DNA of 64,000 nucleotides from Providencia sp. R33 (GTDB lineage Bacteria > Pseudomonadota > Gammaproteobacteria > Enterobacterales > Enterobacteriaceae). Positions 17,866 to 26,451 of this stretch are shown piece after piece. Every line of letters starts with the position of its first letter. Position 1 is the first letter of the stretch. The stretch is from contig NZ_CP072453.1 of NCBI RefSeq assembly GCF_019343475.1, positions 1,736,001 through 1,800,000 of the forward strand, read 5' to 3'. Below the pieces are notes generated by a model. That model was not told the DNA's origin, did not search any database, and was given only the letters and a program-made list of their open reading frames with translations. A program made the translations under genes and the position numbers.

Positions 17866-19404
17866 TTACGCGATGCTTCTTTTCATAAAATCACGTGGTC
17901 GGAAGCCCAGCACATATAAAGCAACAAAATAGCTTCCTGCACCAACCACCACCACACCAATTAAACGCAGCATACGCATCAGCATATTGCCCTCTTGCCA
18001 AGATGGCATAAAGTACAACAAACCAAACAACACAGCTCCCATCACCACTAACGCGATGAGTAATTTAAATAGGAATCCTTTCCAACCCGTGAGTGGTTGA
18101 AAAATATCTTGTTTACGTAATTGCCAATACAGAACACCCGCATTAAAACAGGCCGCTAGGCCAATAGATAATGCTAAGCCCGCGTGCTGCAAAGGCCCGA
18201 TAAAGACTAAGTTCATTATTTGCGTCAAAATTAAGGTCACAATCGCAATTTTAACCGGTGTACGGATATCTTGGCGGGAATAGAAGCCTGGCGCTAAAAT
18301 CTTCACTAAAATCATACCCGTTAGACCCACGCAGTAGGCAATCAATGCATATTGTGTCATTAGCGAGTCATGAGCTGTAAAGTTACCATACTGAAATAAC
18401 GAAACAGTTAATGCTTCAGATAAAATGGCTAAACCAAGGGCACACGGTAAGGCTAATAACAGACAAAGACGTAATCCCCAATCCATTAATTGACGATATT
18501 CATTCTGGTTTCCGCTCGTAAAACTTTTTGCGAGGGAGGGTAGTAAAATCGTTCCCAAGGCTACGCCAAGCACACCAGAGGGTAACTCCATCAATCGATC
18601 CGCATAATACATCCACGAAACAGACCCTGATTGCAAGAACGAAGCGAATATCGTGTTAATAATTAATGAGATTTGTGCGACTGACACCCCGATAATCGCA
18701 GGCCCCATCATTTTCATTACGCGCCAAACTCCGCTATCGCGAAACGAAAGGCGCGGCAGCACTAACATACCAATTTTCTTCAAATGAGGAAGCTGATACA
18801 CCAATTGCAGTACGCCTCCCACTAACACCGCCCACGCCAGTGACATAATTGGCGGATCAAAGTACGGCGCTGCAAAGGCAGCAAAAATGATCATACTCAC
18901 ATTCAGTAATGTGGGAGCAAACGCAGGTACTGAGAAACGGTTCCACGTATTGAGGATTGCCCCAGCAAGGGAAGCGAGTGAGATCAGAAAAATATAAGGA
19001 AATGTGACTCGCAGAAGGTCAGTTGTTAAGACAAATTTATCTGCATCATCCGTAAAGCCAGGAGCCGTTACATAGATAATCCAAGGGGCCGCAATCATAC
19101 CCAGCACAGTAACTATTGCTAAAGCGAGGGTTAGCATCCCCGCAATATAAGCAACAAACGTGCGAGTGGCTTCTTCACCTTGTTGGTTTTTATATTCCGC
19201 TAATATGGGGACAAACGCTTGAGAAAAAGCCCCTTCTGCAAAAATTCGGCGTAACAAGTTTGGCAGTTTAAACGCCACAAAAAAGGCATCGGCAGCGGCG
19301 CCGGCACCAAATACCCGAGCAATGATGGCATCGCGAATAAAGCCCAATACCCGAGACATCATGGTCATTGAGCTTACTGCCGCCAGCGATTTTAATAAAT
19401 TCAT
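17866..19404 (-). CDS. murJ: Lipid II flippase MurJ
   Basis: Essential MOP-superfamily transporter that flips the peptidoglycan precursor lipid II across the inner membrane. The 512-residue sequence starts at ATG 19404 (MNLLKSLAAVSSMTM), as in E. coli; the longer frame to 19434 has no homology. Fourteen hydrophobic segments are expected. Signature blocks are FGAGAAADAFFVAFKLPNLL, RRIFAEGAFSQAFVPILAEY and SVSWMYYADRLMELPSGVLG, containing the arginines and Asp/Glu residues of the central cavity. Confidence 0.97.
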   Translation of the reverse strand: MNLLKSLAAVSSMTMMSRVLGFIRDAIIARVFGAGAAADAFFVAFKLPNLLRRIFAEGAFSQAFVPILAEYKNQQGEEATRTFVAYIAGMLTLALAIVTVLGMIAAPWIIYVTAPGFTDDADKFVLTTDLLRVTFPYIFLISLASLAGAILNTWNRFSVPAFAPTLLNVSMIIFAAFAAPYFDPPIMSLAWAVLVGGVLQLVYQLPHLKKIGMLVLPRLSFRDSGVWRVMKMMGPAIIGVSVAQISLIINTIFASFLQSGSVSWMYYADRLMELPSGVLGVALGTILLPSLAKSFTSGNQNEYRQLMDWGLRLCLLLALPCALGLAILSEALTVSLFQYGNFTAHDSLMTQYALIAYCVGLTGMILVKILAPGFYSRQDIRTPVKIAIVTLILTQIMNLVFIGPLQHAGLALSIGLAACFNAGVLYWQLRKQDIFQPLTGWKGFLFKLLIALVVMGAVLFGLLYFMPSWQEGNMLMRMLRLIGVVVVGAGSYFVALYVLGFRPRDFMKRSIA

Positions 19405-19487
19405 GATTGATAGACTAAAAGTAAACAATCGCACCAGTTTAACAGTGTGAGCTGCTACTGACTACGATTGAAAAGTAAATTAAGAGT

Positions 19488-20075
19488 TTACGCTTTATTC
19501 GTTGCCCAAGAATTATCCGTCAGTGCAGTTAATACATGGTCACGCCACTCGCCATTGATTTGCAGATACTGCCTTGCGTAACCTTCGCGCTCAAACCCAA
19601 GCTTGGTCAACAGATTTCCGCTACGCATATTATGAGGCATATAATTCGCCATGATGCGGTGCATTTTTTGATGTTGTTGCATATAGCGAGTTGCTTGGGT
19701 TAGTGCTTCAAACATTAAGCCTTGCCCTTGCCATTTTTCGCCCAGTGAATACCCTAAATAACACGCATGGAAAGAGCCACGCAGGACATTACTGAAATTT
19801 GCCACACCCATCACCTCGTTTTCTTCTTTATCTAATAGAAGAAAATGATAAGCGCTACCTTCGCGGTGCATTTCATTCATCACTTGCAAACGATTTTGCC
19901 AACCCGCGGGCTGATAATGGGAATTATCACGAGTTGGTTCCCAAGGAATAAGAAAGTCTTTATTCAAACTGTAATAGTCAGCTAGGCGGTAATTATCTCG
20001 CTCATAAGTCAAACGAATCATCATTCTATCAGTGAGCAGGCGTACCTTGGGTACATTTGAGCGATAACCAAACAT
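19488..20075 (-). CDS. rimJ: Ribosomal protein S5 alanine N-acetyltransferase RimJ
   Basis: GNAT acetyltransferase that acetylates the N-terminal alanine of ribosomal protein S5. The N-terminus MFGYRSNVPKVRLLTDRMM and the acetyl-CoA-binding block LGYSLGEKWQGQGLMFEAL match E. coli RimJ, as do NFSNVLRGSFHACYLG and YMPHNMRSGNLLTKLGFE. The 195-residue length is standard. It is upstream of murJ on the same strand with an 80-base gap. Confidence 0.95.
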   Translation of the reverse strand: MFGYRSNVPKVRLLTDRMMIRLTYERDNYRLADYYSLNKDFLIPWEPTRDNSHYQPAGWQNRLQVMNEMHREGSAYHFLLLDKEENEVMGVANFSNVLRGSFHACYLGYSLGEKWQGQGLMFEALTQATRYMQQHQKMHRIMANYMPHNMRSGNLLTKLGFEREGYARQYLQINGEWRDHVLTALTDNSWATNKA

Positions 20076-20245
20076 CGTTAACCCTTAATTAATTTAAGAT
20101 AGCTAGGCTTCCTAGCCGTGCATATTAATCCGTTACTTAGGCAGTAAAGTGTAGCACTCTCTATTACTGATGAGCATCTAAAATCAGCTATTTAGTTAGA
20201 TGAATTTTCTTGTTTTCATTTTCAGTCATTCAAGTTTGCAGGACA

Positions 20246-20690
20246 GCTAAGTGTCGCCAACAACGCTGCGGTGCAAAGTATGACGACTTAGATAATTCAA
20301 TAGCCTAAATAGTTTGTATTGCAGCTAGGCGGCAAGCGCAGCTATCCCTATGAGCATACAAAAAGTATGTGATTAGGGTAGCTAAGTGTCGCCAACAACG
20401 CTGCGGTGCAAAGTATGACGACTTAGATAATTCAATAGCCTAAATAGTTTGTATTGCAGCTAGGCGGCAAGCGCAGTTATCCCTATGAGCATACAAAAAG
20501 TATGTGATTAGGGTAGCTAAGTGTCGCTAACAACGCTGCGATGCAAAGTATGACGACTTAGATAATTCAATAGCCTAAATAGTTTGTATTGCAGCTAGGC
20601 GGCAAGCGCAGCTATCCCTATGAGCATACAAAAAGTATGTGATTAGGGTAGCTAAGTGTCGCCAACAACGCTGCGGTGCAAAGTATGACG
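20246..20690. repeat. Tandem array of a 135-bp palindromic intergenic repeat (3.3 copies)
   Basis: Three complete copies start at 20246, 20381 and 20516, each exactly 135 bp apart, and a fourth 40-bp partial copy starts at 20651 and diverges after GTATGACG. Only three substitutions separate the complete copies (20477, 20528, 20541). Each unit holds a long imperfect palindrome: GCAGCTAGGCGGCAAG to CATAC, a short AAAAA loop, then GTATG to CGCCAACAACGCTGC. It fills most of the 760-base gap between the divergent rimJ and mdtH genes and resembles the dispersed ERIC-like palindromes of Enterobacterales. Confidence 0.92.
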
Positions 20691-20836
20691 GCTATTGCAT
20701 CGATAAAAATAAATCATCGATCATCAAGCATACCCTCGATAAAAAAATATCATCTATTGACCGCTATTATACTGATATTATTGATAAGTAACATTATGGA
20801 ACATTTCCCCCCTTAGCGATTTTTTAATGGTGTGTC

Positions 20837-22042
20837 ATGGCGCAGGTGTCACGGGCAAGAAGCCTTGGTAAATATTTTCTTTTGCTCGACAACATGTTGG
20901 TTGTCCTCGGCTTTTTTGTCGTTTTTCCTTTGATTTCAATCCGATTTGTTGACCAACTTGGTTGGGCCGCCGTCGTGGTAGGTTTCGCATTGGGCCTACG
21001 GCAATTTGTTCAACAGGGTTTAGGCATTTTTGGTGGCGCTATTGCTGACCGATTTGGTGCTAAACCTATGATTGTTATTGGGATGCTTTTGCGTGCAAGC
21101 GGTTTTGCTGTCATGGCGGTTGCCTACGACCCTTGGGTATTATGGTTATCTTGTGTGCTTTCAGCTCTTGGTGGCACACTATTTGATCCCCCCAGAACGG
21201 CGCTAGTTATCAAACTTACCCGCCCTTATGAACGTGGCCGTTTCTACTCACTTTTATTGATGCAAGACAGCGCTGGTGCTGTTATTGGTGCCCTAATTGG
21301 TAGTTGGCTGCTGCAATATGACTTCCACTATGTCTGCTGGGCTGGCGCCGCTGTATTTATCATTGCCGCTATCTGTAATGCATGGCTACTCCCCGCTTAC
21401 CGGATCTCAACAGTGAGAACGCCAATTAAAGAAGGCATGAACCGCGTCTTAAAGGACAAACGCTTTGTCACCTATGTTGTGACATTAGCGGGTTACTTTA
21501 TGCTTTCCGTTCAAGTGATGTTGATGTTCCCAATTGTCGTCAATGAGTTAGCGGGAACACCAACGGCGGTGAAATGGATGTATGCCATCGAAGCTGCCAT
21601 TTCCCTCACTTTGCTTTACCCTATTGCGCGCTGGAGCGAAAAACATTTTCGCCTTGAACAACGGTTGATGGCGGGTCTATTTTTAATGAGTTTAAGCATG
21701 TTCCCGATAGGAATGACAACTTCACTGAATATGTTATTTGGACTAATTTGCTTATTCTATTTAGGCACGGTAACGGCCGACCCAGCAAGGGAAACGCTGA
21801 GCGCGTCACTTGCCGACCCTCGCGCACGCGGCAGTTATATGGGTTTTAGCCGTCTCGGCCTTGCCCTAGGTGGTGCAGTCGGCTATACCGGTGGGGGCTG
21901 GATGTACGATATTGGTCATCAGTGGAATATGCCTCAACTACCGTGGTTTTTATTGGGGATCATCGGTTTTATCACGCTGTGGGCATTACATAAGCAATTT
22001 AACCGTAAAAAAATTGAAACAGTCATGTTGAGTGGGCAGTAA
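20837..22042 (+). CDS. mdtH: MFS multidrug transporter MdtH
   Basis: Major-facilitator drug:H+ antiporter of 401 residues with twelve expected membrane spans. It matches E. coli MdtH across its length: RARSLGKYFLLLDNMLVVLG at the start, GGAIADRFGAKPMIVIGML (the MFS motif A loop), GGTLFDPPRTALVIKLTRP and ARGSYMGFSRLGLALGGA. The short C-terminal tail differs. Lies next to yceB, as in E. coli; the upstream repeat array separates it from rimJ. Confidence 0.95.
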   Translation: MAQVSRARSLGKYFLLLDNMLVVLGFFVVFPLISIRFVDQLGWAAVVVGFALGLRQFVQQGLGIFGGAIADRFGAKPMIVIGMLLRASGFAVMAVAYDPWVLWLSCVLSALGGTLFDPPRTALVIKLTRPYERGRFYSLLLMQDSAGAVIGALIGSWLLQYDFHYVCWAGAAVFIIAAICNAWLLPAYRISTVRTPIKEGMNRVLKDKRFVTYVVTLAGYFMLSVQVMLMFPIVVNELAGTPTAVKWMYAIEAAISLTLLYPIARWSEKHFRLEQRLMAGLFLMSLSMFPIGMTTSLNMLFGLICLFYLGTVTADPARETLSASLADPRARGSYMGFSRLGLALGGAVGYTGGGWMYDIGHQWNMPQLPWFLLGIIGFITLWALHKQFNRKKIETVMLSGQ

Positions 22043-22080
22043 TGCGCTAAACTAGCGGTATTATTGTAAAAGGAGTCATT

Positions 22081-22641
22081 ATGAAAAAGTTTTTATTGGC
22101 CACAATGATTGGTTTTATCACTCTAATAACGGGCTGTAGTCAATTATCTGAATTCAGTATCAGTGAGTCACAAATCAATAGTTACCTTGCTAATAAAGTG
22201 AAGTATGACCACAAAGTTGGGATCTCTGGGCTTGCTGACGCCGATATCCAACTGGCGAATTTAAAATCAGAAATTGGCCGTAGTGAACCGGGAAAAATTG
22301 CCTTAAATGGGGATGCAACGGTTAAATTAGACTCATTAATTGGTAAAGCAGAAGCGCAAATTAGCTTAACCTTAACGGCTCGACCTATTTTTGACGCAAA
22401 AACAGGGTCTATTTACTTAAAAGAGCTGAATATCAGCAACTATAAAGTCACTCCAGAGAATATGGACACCGCGATGTCAGCCGTGATCCCTTATCTCAAT
22501 AGCTCCCTTGAGACTTTCTTCGAAACACAACCGGTGTATGTGCTTAATCCAGATAACGGGGCCGCTGAAGCAACCGCTAAAAAGCTGGCTAAAGGGCTAG
22601 AGATTAAACCGGGCAAGCTAGTCATTCCATTAGTGGATTAA
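22081..22641 (+). CDS. yceB: Lipoprotein YceB (DUF1439)
   Basis: Predicted outer-membrane lipoprotein of 186 residues with lipobox ITGC (Cys19) after a short signal (MKKFLLATMIGFITLITGC). The body matches the YceB family (FSISESQINSYLANKV, SLIGKAEAQISLTLTARP), a lipid-binding-like beta fold of unknown role. AAAGGAGTC precedes ATG 22081. It follows mdtH by 38 bases and is likely its operon partner. Confidence 0.9.
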   Translation: MKKFLLATMIGFITLITGCSQLSEFSISESQINSYLANKVKYDHKVGISGLADADIQLANLKSEIGRSEPGKIALNGDATVKLDSLIGKAEAQISLTLTARPIFDAKTGSIYLKELNISNYKVTPENMDTAMSAVIPYLNSSLETFFETQPVYVLNPDNGAAEATAKKLAKGLEIKPGKLVIPLVD

Positions 22642-22677
22642 TTTTCACCATAAATTTTTTCGATTAAGAAAAGCATT

Positions 22678-22710
22678 AAAGGCAACAGGGAAATCCGTTG
22701 CCTTTTTAAT
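22678..22710 (+). terminator. Terminator after mdtH-yceB
   Basis: AAAGGCAAC pairs with GTTGCCTTT around AGGGAAATCC, followed by TTAATT. Confidence 0.85.
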
Positions 22711-22775
22711 TCAATCAGAAATATTAATCAATACAGTTTAGTATCCTGCTCAAATCCAACGTGATAACGTCAAAA

Positions 22776-23327
22776 TTATTCGGCTTCTGAATCTAATTCA
22801 TCTCGCAGTGCAATAACCGCATCACGGGCGATTTGGGCTAATGTGCGATAAAATGCCGTCGTGGCATGGGCTTCAACCTTCCCTAAAAATGCGCCATACC
22901 AACTAAGAATGTAGCTATCAAATAATTCTTCTTGCGCCGCGGTTTCATCTTCTGCGGCTTGGTCTTCTAACCAAGAAGCCGCCAGTAATAACGCACCAAA
23001 TGTGCTCACTGGTGCATCTGTCAAGGTCATGCCTCTCACCGTTAAAAACTCACGAATTTCAGCTTCAGTGACTTCCTCGTCATAATCATTGGCCAGCATA
23101 GATACTGTCGCGTTTTCACCGACAAACATGGCTTGGTAGTCAGCACTGATCGCGTTGATATCCATCCCTTTCGCCATACGTGCCCATAATTCATCTTGCT
23201 CCAGTGGCCAAGACGCTTTCAGTTTATCCTGCGCTATCAATTCCATCAGGGGTTTGACGAGGTCATCATTAGCGCTGCGTTGGAACAATGTCCCTAAAAT
23301 ACGGCAGACGATTGAGAATTCGTTCAT
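22776..23327 (-). CDS. ycdY: TorD/DmsD-family chaperone YcdY
   Basis: All-helical chaperone of the TorD family, 183 residues. The family pattern is seen in FSIVCRILGTLFQRSANDDL, the acidic hinge NDYDEEVTEAEIREFLTVRG and the helix SWYGAFLGKVEAHATTAFYRTLAQI. In E. coli YcdY acts on the zinc enzyme YcdX, but no ycdX is seen here, so the client is unknown. It is upstream of ghrA in position and shares its strand; the 140-base gap suggests separate transcription. Confidence 0.85.
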   Translation of the reverse strand: MNEFSIVCRILGTLFQRSANDDLVKPLMELIAQDKLKASWPLEQDELWARMAKGMDINAISADYQAMFVGENATVSMLANDYDEEVTEAEIREFLTVRGMTLTDAPVSTFGALLLAASWLEDQAAEDETAAQEELFDSYILSWYGAFLGKVEAHATTAFYRTLAQIARDAVIALRDELDSEAE

Positions 23328-23471
23328 ATGGGTTTTCCTATTTAATATTCAGTTGCGACTCAGCTCTTAAGCTAAGTATACCGAAAAAACAGGAAACGTA
23401 TTAGAGAAGAAAAACACAGGAGAATTGCAAGCTAACAAAAAGCGGGTAGCTTGCAATTATTTTAGATGTGA

Positions 23472-24413
23472 TTAATAACCACGTTCCATATCAACCACAC
23501 CAGCAGGGGCTTCTCCCGCTTCAATACGTTTGATATTACTGACTATCATGTCCATAGCCTCTTTGGGTTGCGTAAATGCAGCCACATGTGGCGTAATTGC
23601 AATACGCGGATGCGTCCAGAACGGATGCATTTGGGATAGAGGCTCGCTAGCAAATACATCCAACGCCGCACCCGCGATTTGCCCTGCATCCAGCGCGGAA
23701 AGTAAGTCTTGCTCAATTAAGTGCGCGCCGCGGGCTAAGTTAATCACATAAGCGCCTTTTTGCAATTGGCTGAACAGTTGATGATTTAAAATCCCCACCG
23801 TTTCGGGTGTGCTTGGCAATAAGTTAATGACCACACGAGTCCCCGAAAGGAATGTAGACAGCTGATCATTACCATAATAACTTTTTACGTCAGGAATTTG
23901 TTTCTCGGAGCGGCTCCATGTTCTAACATGAAAGCCAAAGCTGACTAAGCGCTTTGCAACGGCTTGCCCCAAAGCGCCTGCGCCCATCACGCCAATCACA
24001 AACTCTTCGTGTTGATATGCTGGCAATTGCTTCCATTGGCGCTGTGACTGCAATTGGCGGTATTCATCCATACGACGAAAGTATGCAAGGACTTTGGCAC
24101 AAGCATATTCTTCCATTTGAATCGCCATCCCTGTGTCTTCTAAGCGCATGACAGGCACACCTGCCGGCAATGTTCCTGATTTATCTTGCTCTTGCTTTAA
24201 GATAGCATCCACACCTGCACCTAATGCAAAAATACCTTTTAAATCATTGCGCCCTGCAAGGCATTCATAGGGTGGCAGCCACACCATGGCGTAATCTGCG
24301 CTTTGGTTATCCCCTTTTTCCCATTGGCGAATATTAGCTTGTGGTAATCTAGCACGCATGCCTTCAATCCATTGTTCTGAATTAAAGAATGGATGGTAAA
24401 ATAAAATATTCAT
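23472..24413 (-). CDS. ghrA: Glyoxylate/hydroxypyruvate reductase GhrA
   Basis: NAD(P)H-dependent reductase of glyoxylate and hydroxypyruvate in the D-2-hydroxyacid dehydrogenase family. I start at ATG 24413 (MNILFYHPFFNSEQW), preceded by AGAGGAG, giving 313 residues; the frame runs to 24479 without homology. The Rossmann motif GVMGAGALGQAVAKRL, the arginine in VINLARGAHLIEQDLL and the catalytic histidine in ITPHVAAFTQP are present. A tRNA-Ser gene lies next door, as with serX in E. coli. Confidence 0.95.
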   Translation of the reverse strand: MNILFYHPFFNSEQWIEGMRARLPQANIRQWEKGDNQSADYAMVWLPPYECLAGRNDLKGIFALGAGVDAILKQEQDKSGTLPAGVPVMRLEDTGMAIQMEEYACAKVLAYFRRMDEYRQLQSQRQWKQLPAYQHEEFVIGVMGAGALGQAVAKRLVSFGFHVRTWSRSEKQIPDVKSYYGNDQLSTFLSGTRVVINLLPSTPETVGILNHQLFSQLQKGAYVINLARGAHLIEQDLLSALDAGQIAGAALDVFASEPLSQMHPFWTHPRIAITPHVAAFTQPKEAMDMIVSNIKRIEAGEAPAGVVDMERGY

Positions 24414-24664
24414 GGCAACTCCTCTTAGGTTTCTAACAGAGTGTGCGCAATGGCGTTTATTTTCAAGTCCATACCGCAACCAAGATCACATTCATTGAGG
24501 ATTTTGTTAACTGGATAACGAATTTTATGCTTACCCCTTGCAGTTCTTATTAACATTAAAAAAATGATTTGCCTTAACAAGCAACAATTAAGATTAGATA
24601 TTAATCAAATTGATTTTTATTTAGCTAAACGGTAATAAAAGTAAGAAAAAGAATAAATAGGGAG

Positions 24665-24693
24665 TTGACGCAAGACGCTATTTTCCCTATAGT
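24665..24693 (+). promoter_or_regulatory. Promoter of tRNA-Ser
   Basis: TTGACG at 24665-24670 and TATAGT at 24688-24693 with an ideal 17-bp spacer, followed by a GC-rich discriminator (GCGCCCC), the style of stringently controlled stable-RNA promoters. Confidence 0.85.
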
Positions 24694-24749
24694 AGCGCCC
24701 CGTTGCACAGCAGGATTTATCTCTGGTATGCAACGGATTTAGAAAAAAC

Positions 24750-24837
24750 GGTGAGGTGTCCGAGAGGCTGAAGGAGCACGCCTGGAAAGTGTGTATACGG
24801 CAACGTATCGAGGGTTCGAATCCCTCCCTCACCGCCA
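24750..24837 (+). tRNA. serX: tRNA-Ser (anticodon GGA)
   Basis: An 88-base class II tRNA with encoded CCA. The acceptor stem GGTGAGG pairs with CCTCACC, the anticodon loop reads CTGGAAA (GGA, decoding UCC and UCU), a long variable arm (TATACGGCAACGTATC) marks it as serine, and the T loop is GTTCGAATC. It differs from the E. coli gene at only a few positions. The neighbour ghrA is the same as for E. coli serX. Confidence 0.97.
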
Positions 24838-24846
24838 TTTTTTCTT

Positions 24847-26364
24847 CTAGTTTTCCTCTCCCTTTATCTGTAACTTCCCATTGTTTTGATCATTCTTCTG
24901 TTTAATTCCAATACCTTGTTCATGATATTCGCGGCTAATATCTTCCCATAACTCTGCATTTTCTACGCCAGCCACTTTCGGGTCGAATACTGGGTCTACA
25001 CCTAATCTTTCCTGTCTTTCATAATCTCGCAGTGCTCTTAGTGCAGGTTTAGAAAGAAACACTATCGCGATTAAATTTAGGTAACTCATACTGCCAAACC
25101 CTATGTCACCTAGACTCCACATCAAACTCACTGATTGCACACTACCCATAAAGACAATAATTAAGAACACAAATTTAAGCACCAGTTTTAGCATGGGGTA
25201 AGCTAATTTGCGATCAAGGTAAACAATGGTTGTTTCAGCAATGTAGTAATAAGCCATTAATGTGGTGAATGCGAATAAGAACACAGCTATCGACACAAAC
25301 CCTGAACCCGCCGAGGTAAATACGGTAGAAACCGCCATTTGTGTCCACGCTGTTCCCGCTGCAACACCTGGTACATATTCCACCAGCGCGGTTGCAGAGC
25401 CATCGGGGAACACGTTGTACATATTGGTGACGAGGATCATTAAGCCTGAGGCTGTGCACACAACAACAGTATCAATATAGATTGAGAATGCTTGAATAAG
25501 TCCTTGTTTGACAGGATGGCTCACTTCTGCGGCTGCTGAACTAAATGTTGCCTCACCCGCTCCTGCCACATTGGAAAATACTGCACGGCGAACACCCCAC
25601 GATACCGCAGTTCCAACAATTCCGCCAAAGACCGCATCCATTCCTAATGCACTTTGGAAGATTAAATTAAACATTGCAGGCACTTTTTCATAGTGACTAC
25701 CCAAAATGATCACCATCATCACCAGATAAGCTATCGCCATTAAAGGCACAATTTTATCTGCGGCGCTCGCGATACGTTTTACGCCACCAAAAATAAGCCA
25801 TGCCATCAATACCGTGACAATTGCCCCAGTCGCCATCGGTGGGAGATTAAATGAAGTTTGGAACGAGTCAGCAATCGTGTTAGCCTGAATACCCGGCACT
25901 AAGACGCCATAAGATAAGCAAATCACCGCAGCAACAATAATGGCAAACGGCTTAAGCTTTAACCCTTTTTCAATATAATAAGGGGAACCGCCGCGATATT
26001 GTCCATCTGAACGTTGTTTATAGATTTGGGCAAGCGTAGATTCAATAAAGGCGCTCGCACCGCCTAATAACCCCATGACTACCATCCAAAAGATAGCTCC
26101 CGGGCCACCAGCGGCAATCGCTGTTGCAACACCCGCGATATTACCAACCCCAACACGCCCTGATAATGCTAAGCAGAAGGCTTGAAAGGATGAAATTCCC
26201 TCTTTTGACGCTTTATTTTCCTTTAATAAACAAACCATTTTGATGAGATAGCGAAATTGCACGCCGCGTGTCGCTAAAGTGAAGTAGAGTCCTACGCCCA
26301 GTGATAAGAACACCAGTGCATTACCCCAGATGTAACCAACGATGGTATTAACGATGGCTTCCAT
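24847..26364 (-). CDS. Alanine/glycine:cation symporter (AGCS) family transporter, hydroxyproline cluster
   Basis: Sodium-coupled amino-acid importer of 505 residues with about ten or eleven membrane spans. Family blocks include the substrate/ion-site region SGRVGVGNIAGVATAIAAGG, GGSPYYIEKGL, and GTAVSWGVRRAVFSNVAGAG. Related proteins carry alanine or glycine. Position at the end of a hydroxyproline catabolic operon suggests it imports hydroxyproline or a similar imino acid, which is inference. A terminator hairpin separates it from the aldehyde dehydrogenase, so its expression may be lower or use an extra promoter. It ends only ten bases from the tRNA-Ser 3' end. Confidence 0.88.
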   Translation of the reverse strand: MEAIVNTIVGYIWGNALVFLSLGVGLYFTLATRGVQFRYLIKMVCLLKENKASKEGISSFQAFCLALSGRVGVGNIAGVATAIAAGGPGAIFWMVVMGLLGGASAFIESTLAQIYKQRSDGQYRGGSPYYIEKGLKLKPFAIIVAAVICLSYGVLVPGIQANTIADSFQTSFNLPPMATGAIVTVLMAWLIFGGVKRIASAADKIVPLMAIAYLVMMVIILGSHYEKVPAMFNLIFQSALGMDAVFGGIVGTAVSWGVRRAVFSNVAGAGEATFSSAAAEVSHPVKQGLIQAFSIYIDTVVVCTASGLMILVTNMYNVFPDGSATALVEYVPGVAAGTAWTQMAVSTVFTSAGSGFVSIAVFLFAFTTLMAYYYIAETTIVYLDRKLAYPMLKLVLKFVFLIIVFMGSVQSVSLMWSLGDIGFGSMSYLNLIAIVFLSKPALRALRDYERQERLGVDPVFDPKVAGVENAELWEDISREYHEQGIGIKQKNDQNNGKLQIKGEEN

Positions 26365-26411
26365 TTTGTACTCCTTCGTTATTGTAATTGTTTATTGTGT
26401 GTTTGCAGGGT

Positions 26412-26441
26412 AAAAAAAACCTGAGCTTTGTAGGCTCAGGT
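26412..26441 (-). terminator. Internal terminator within the hydroxyproline operon
   Basis: On the minus strand ACCTGAGC and GCTCAGGT form an 8-bp stem followed by eight T residues, between the aldehyde dehydrogenase stop and the transporter start. It should reduce read-through into the transporter gene. Confidence 0.8.
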
Positions 26442-26451
26442 CAACGTGATT

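Noticed and set aside
20246..20690. CRISPR array or rRNA-like repeats
   Set aside because: Units of 135 bp are identical end to end with no variable spacers, so it is a tandem palindromic repeat.
24617..24838. 73-codon minus-strand frame
   Set aside because: It covers the tRNA-Ser gene and its promoter on the opposite strand, so it is an accidental frame.
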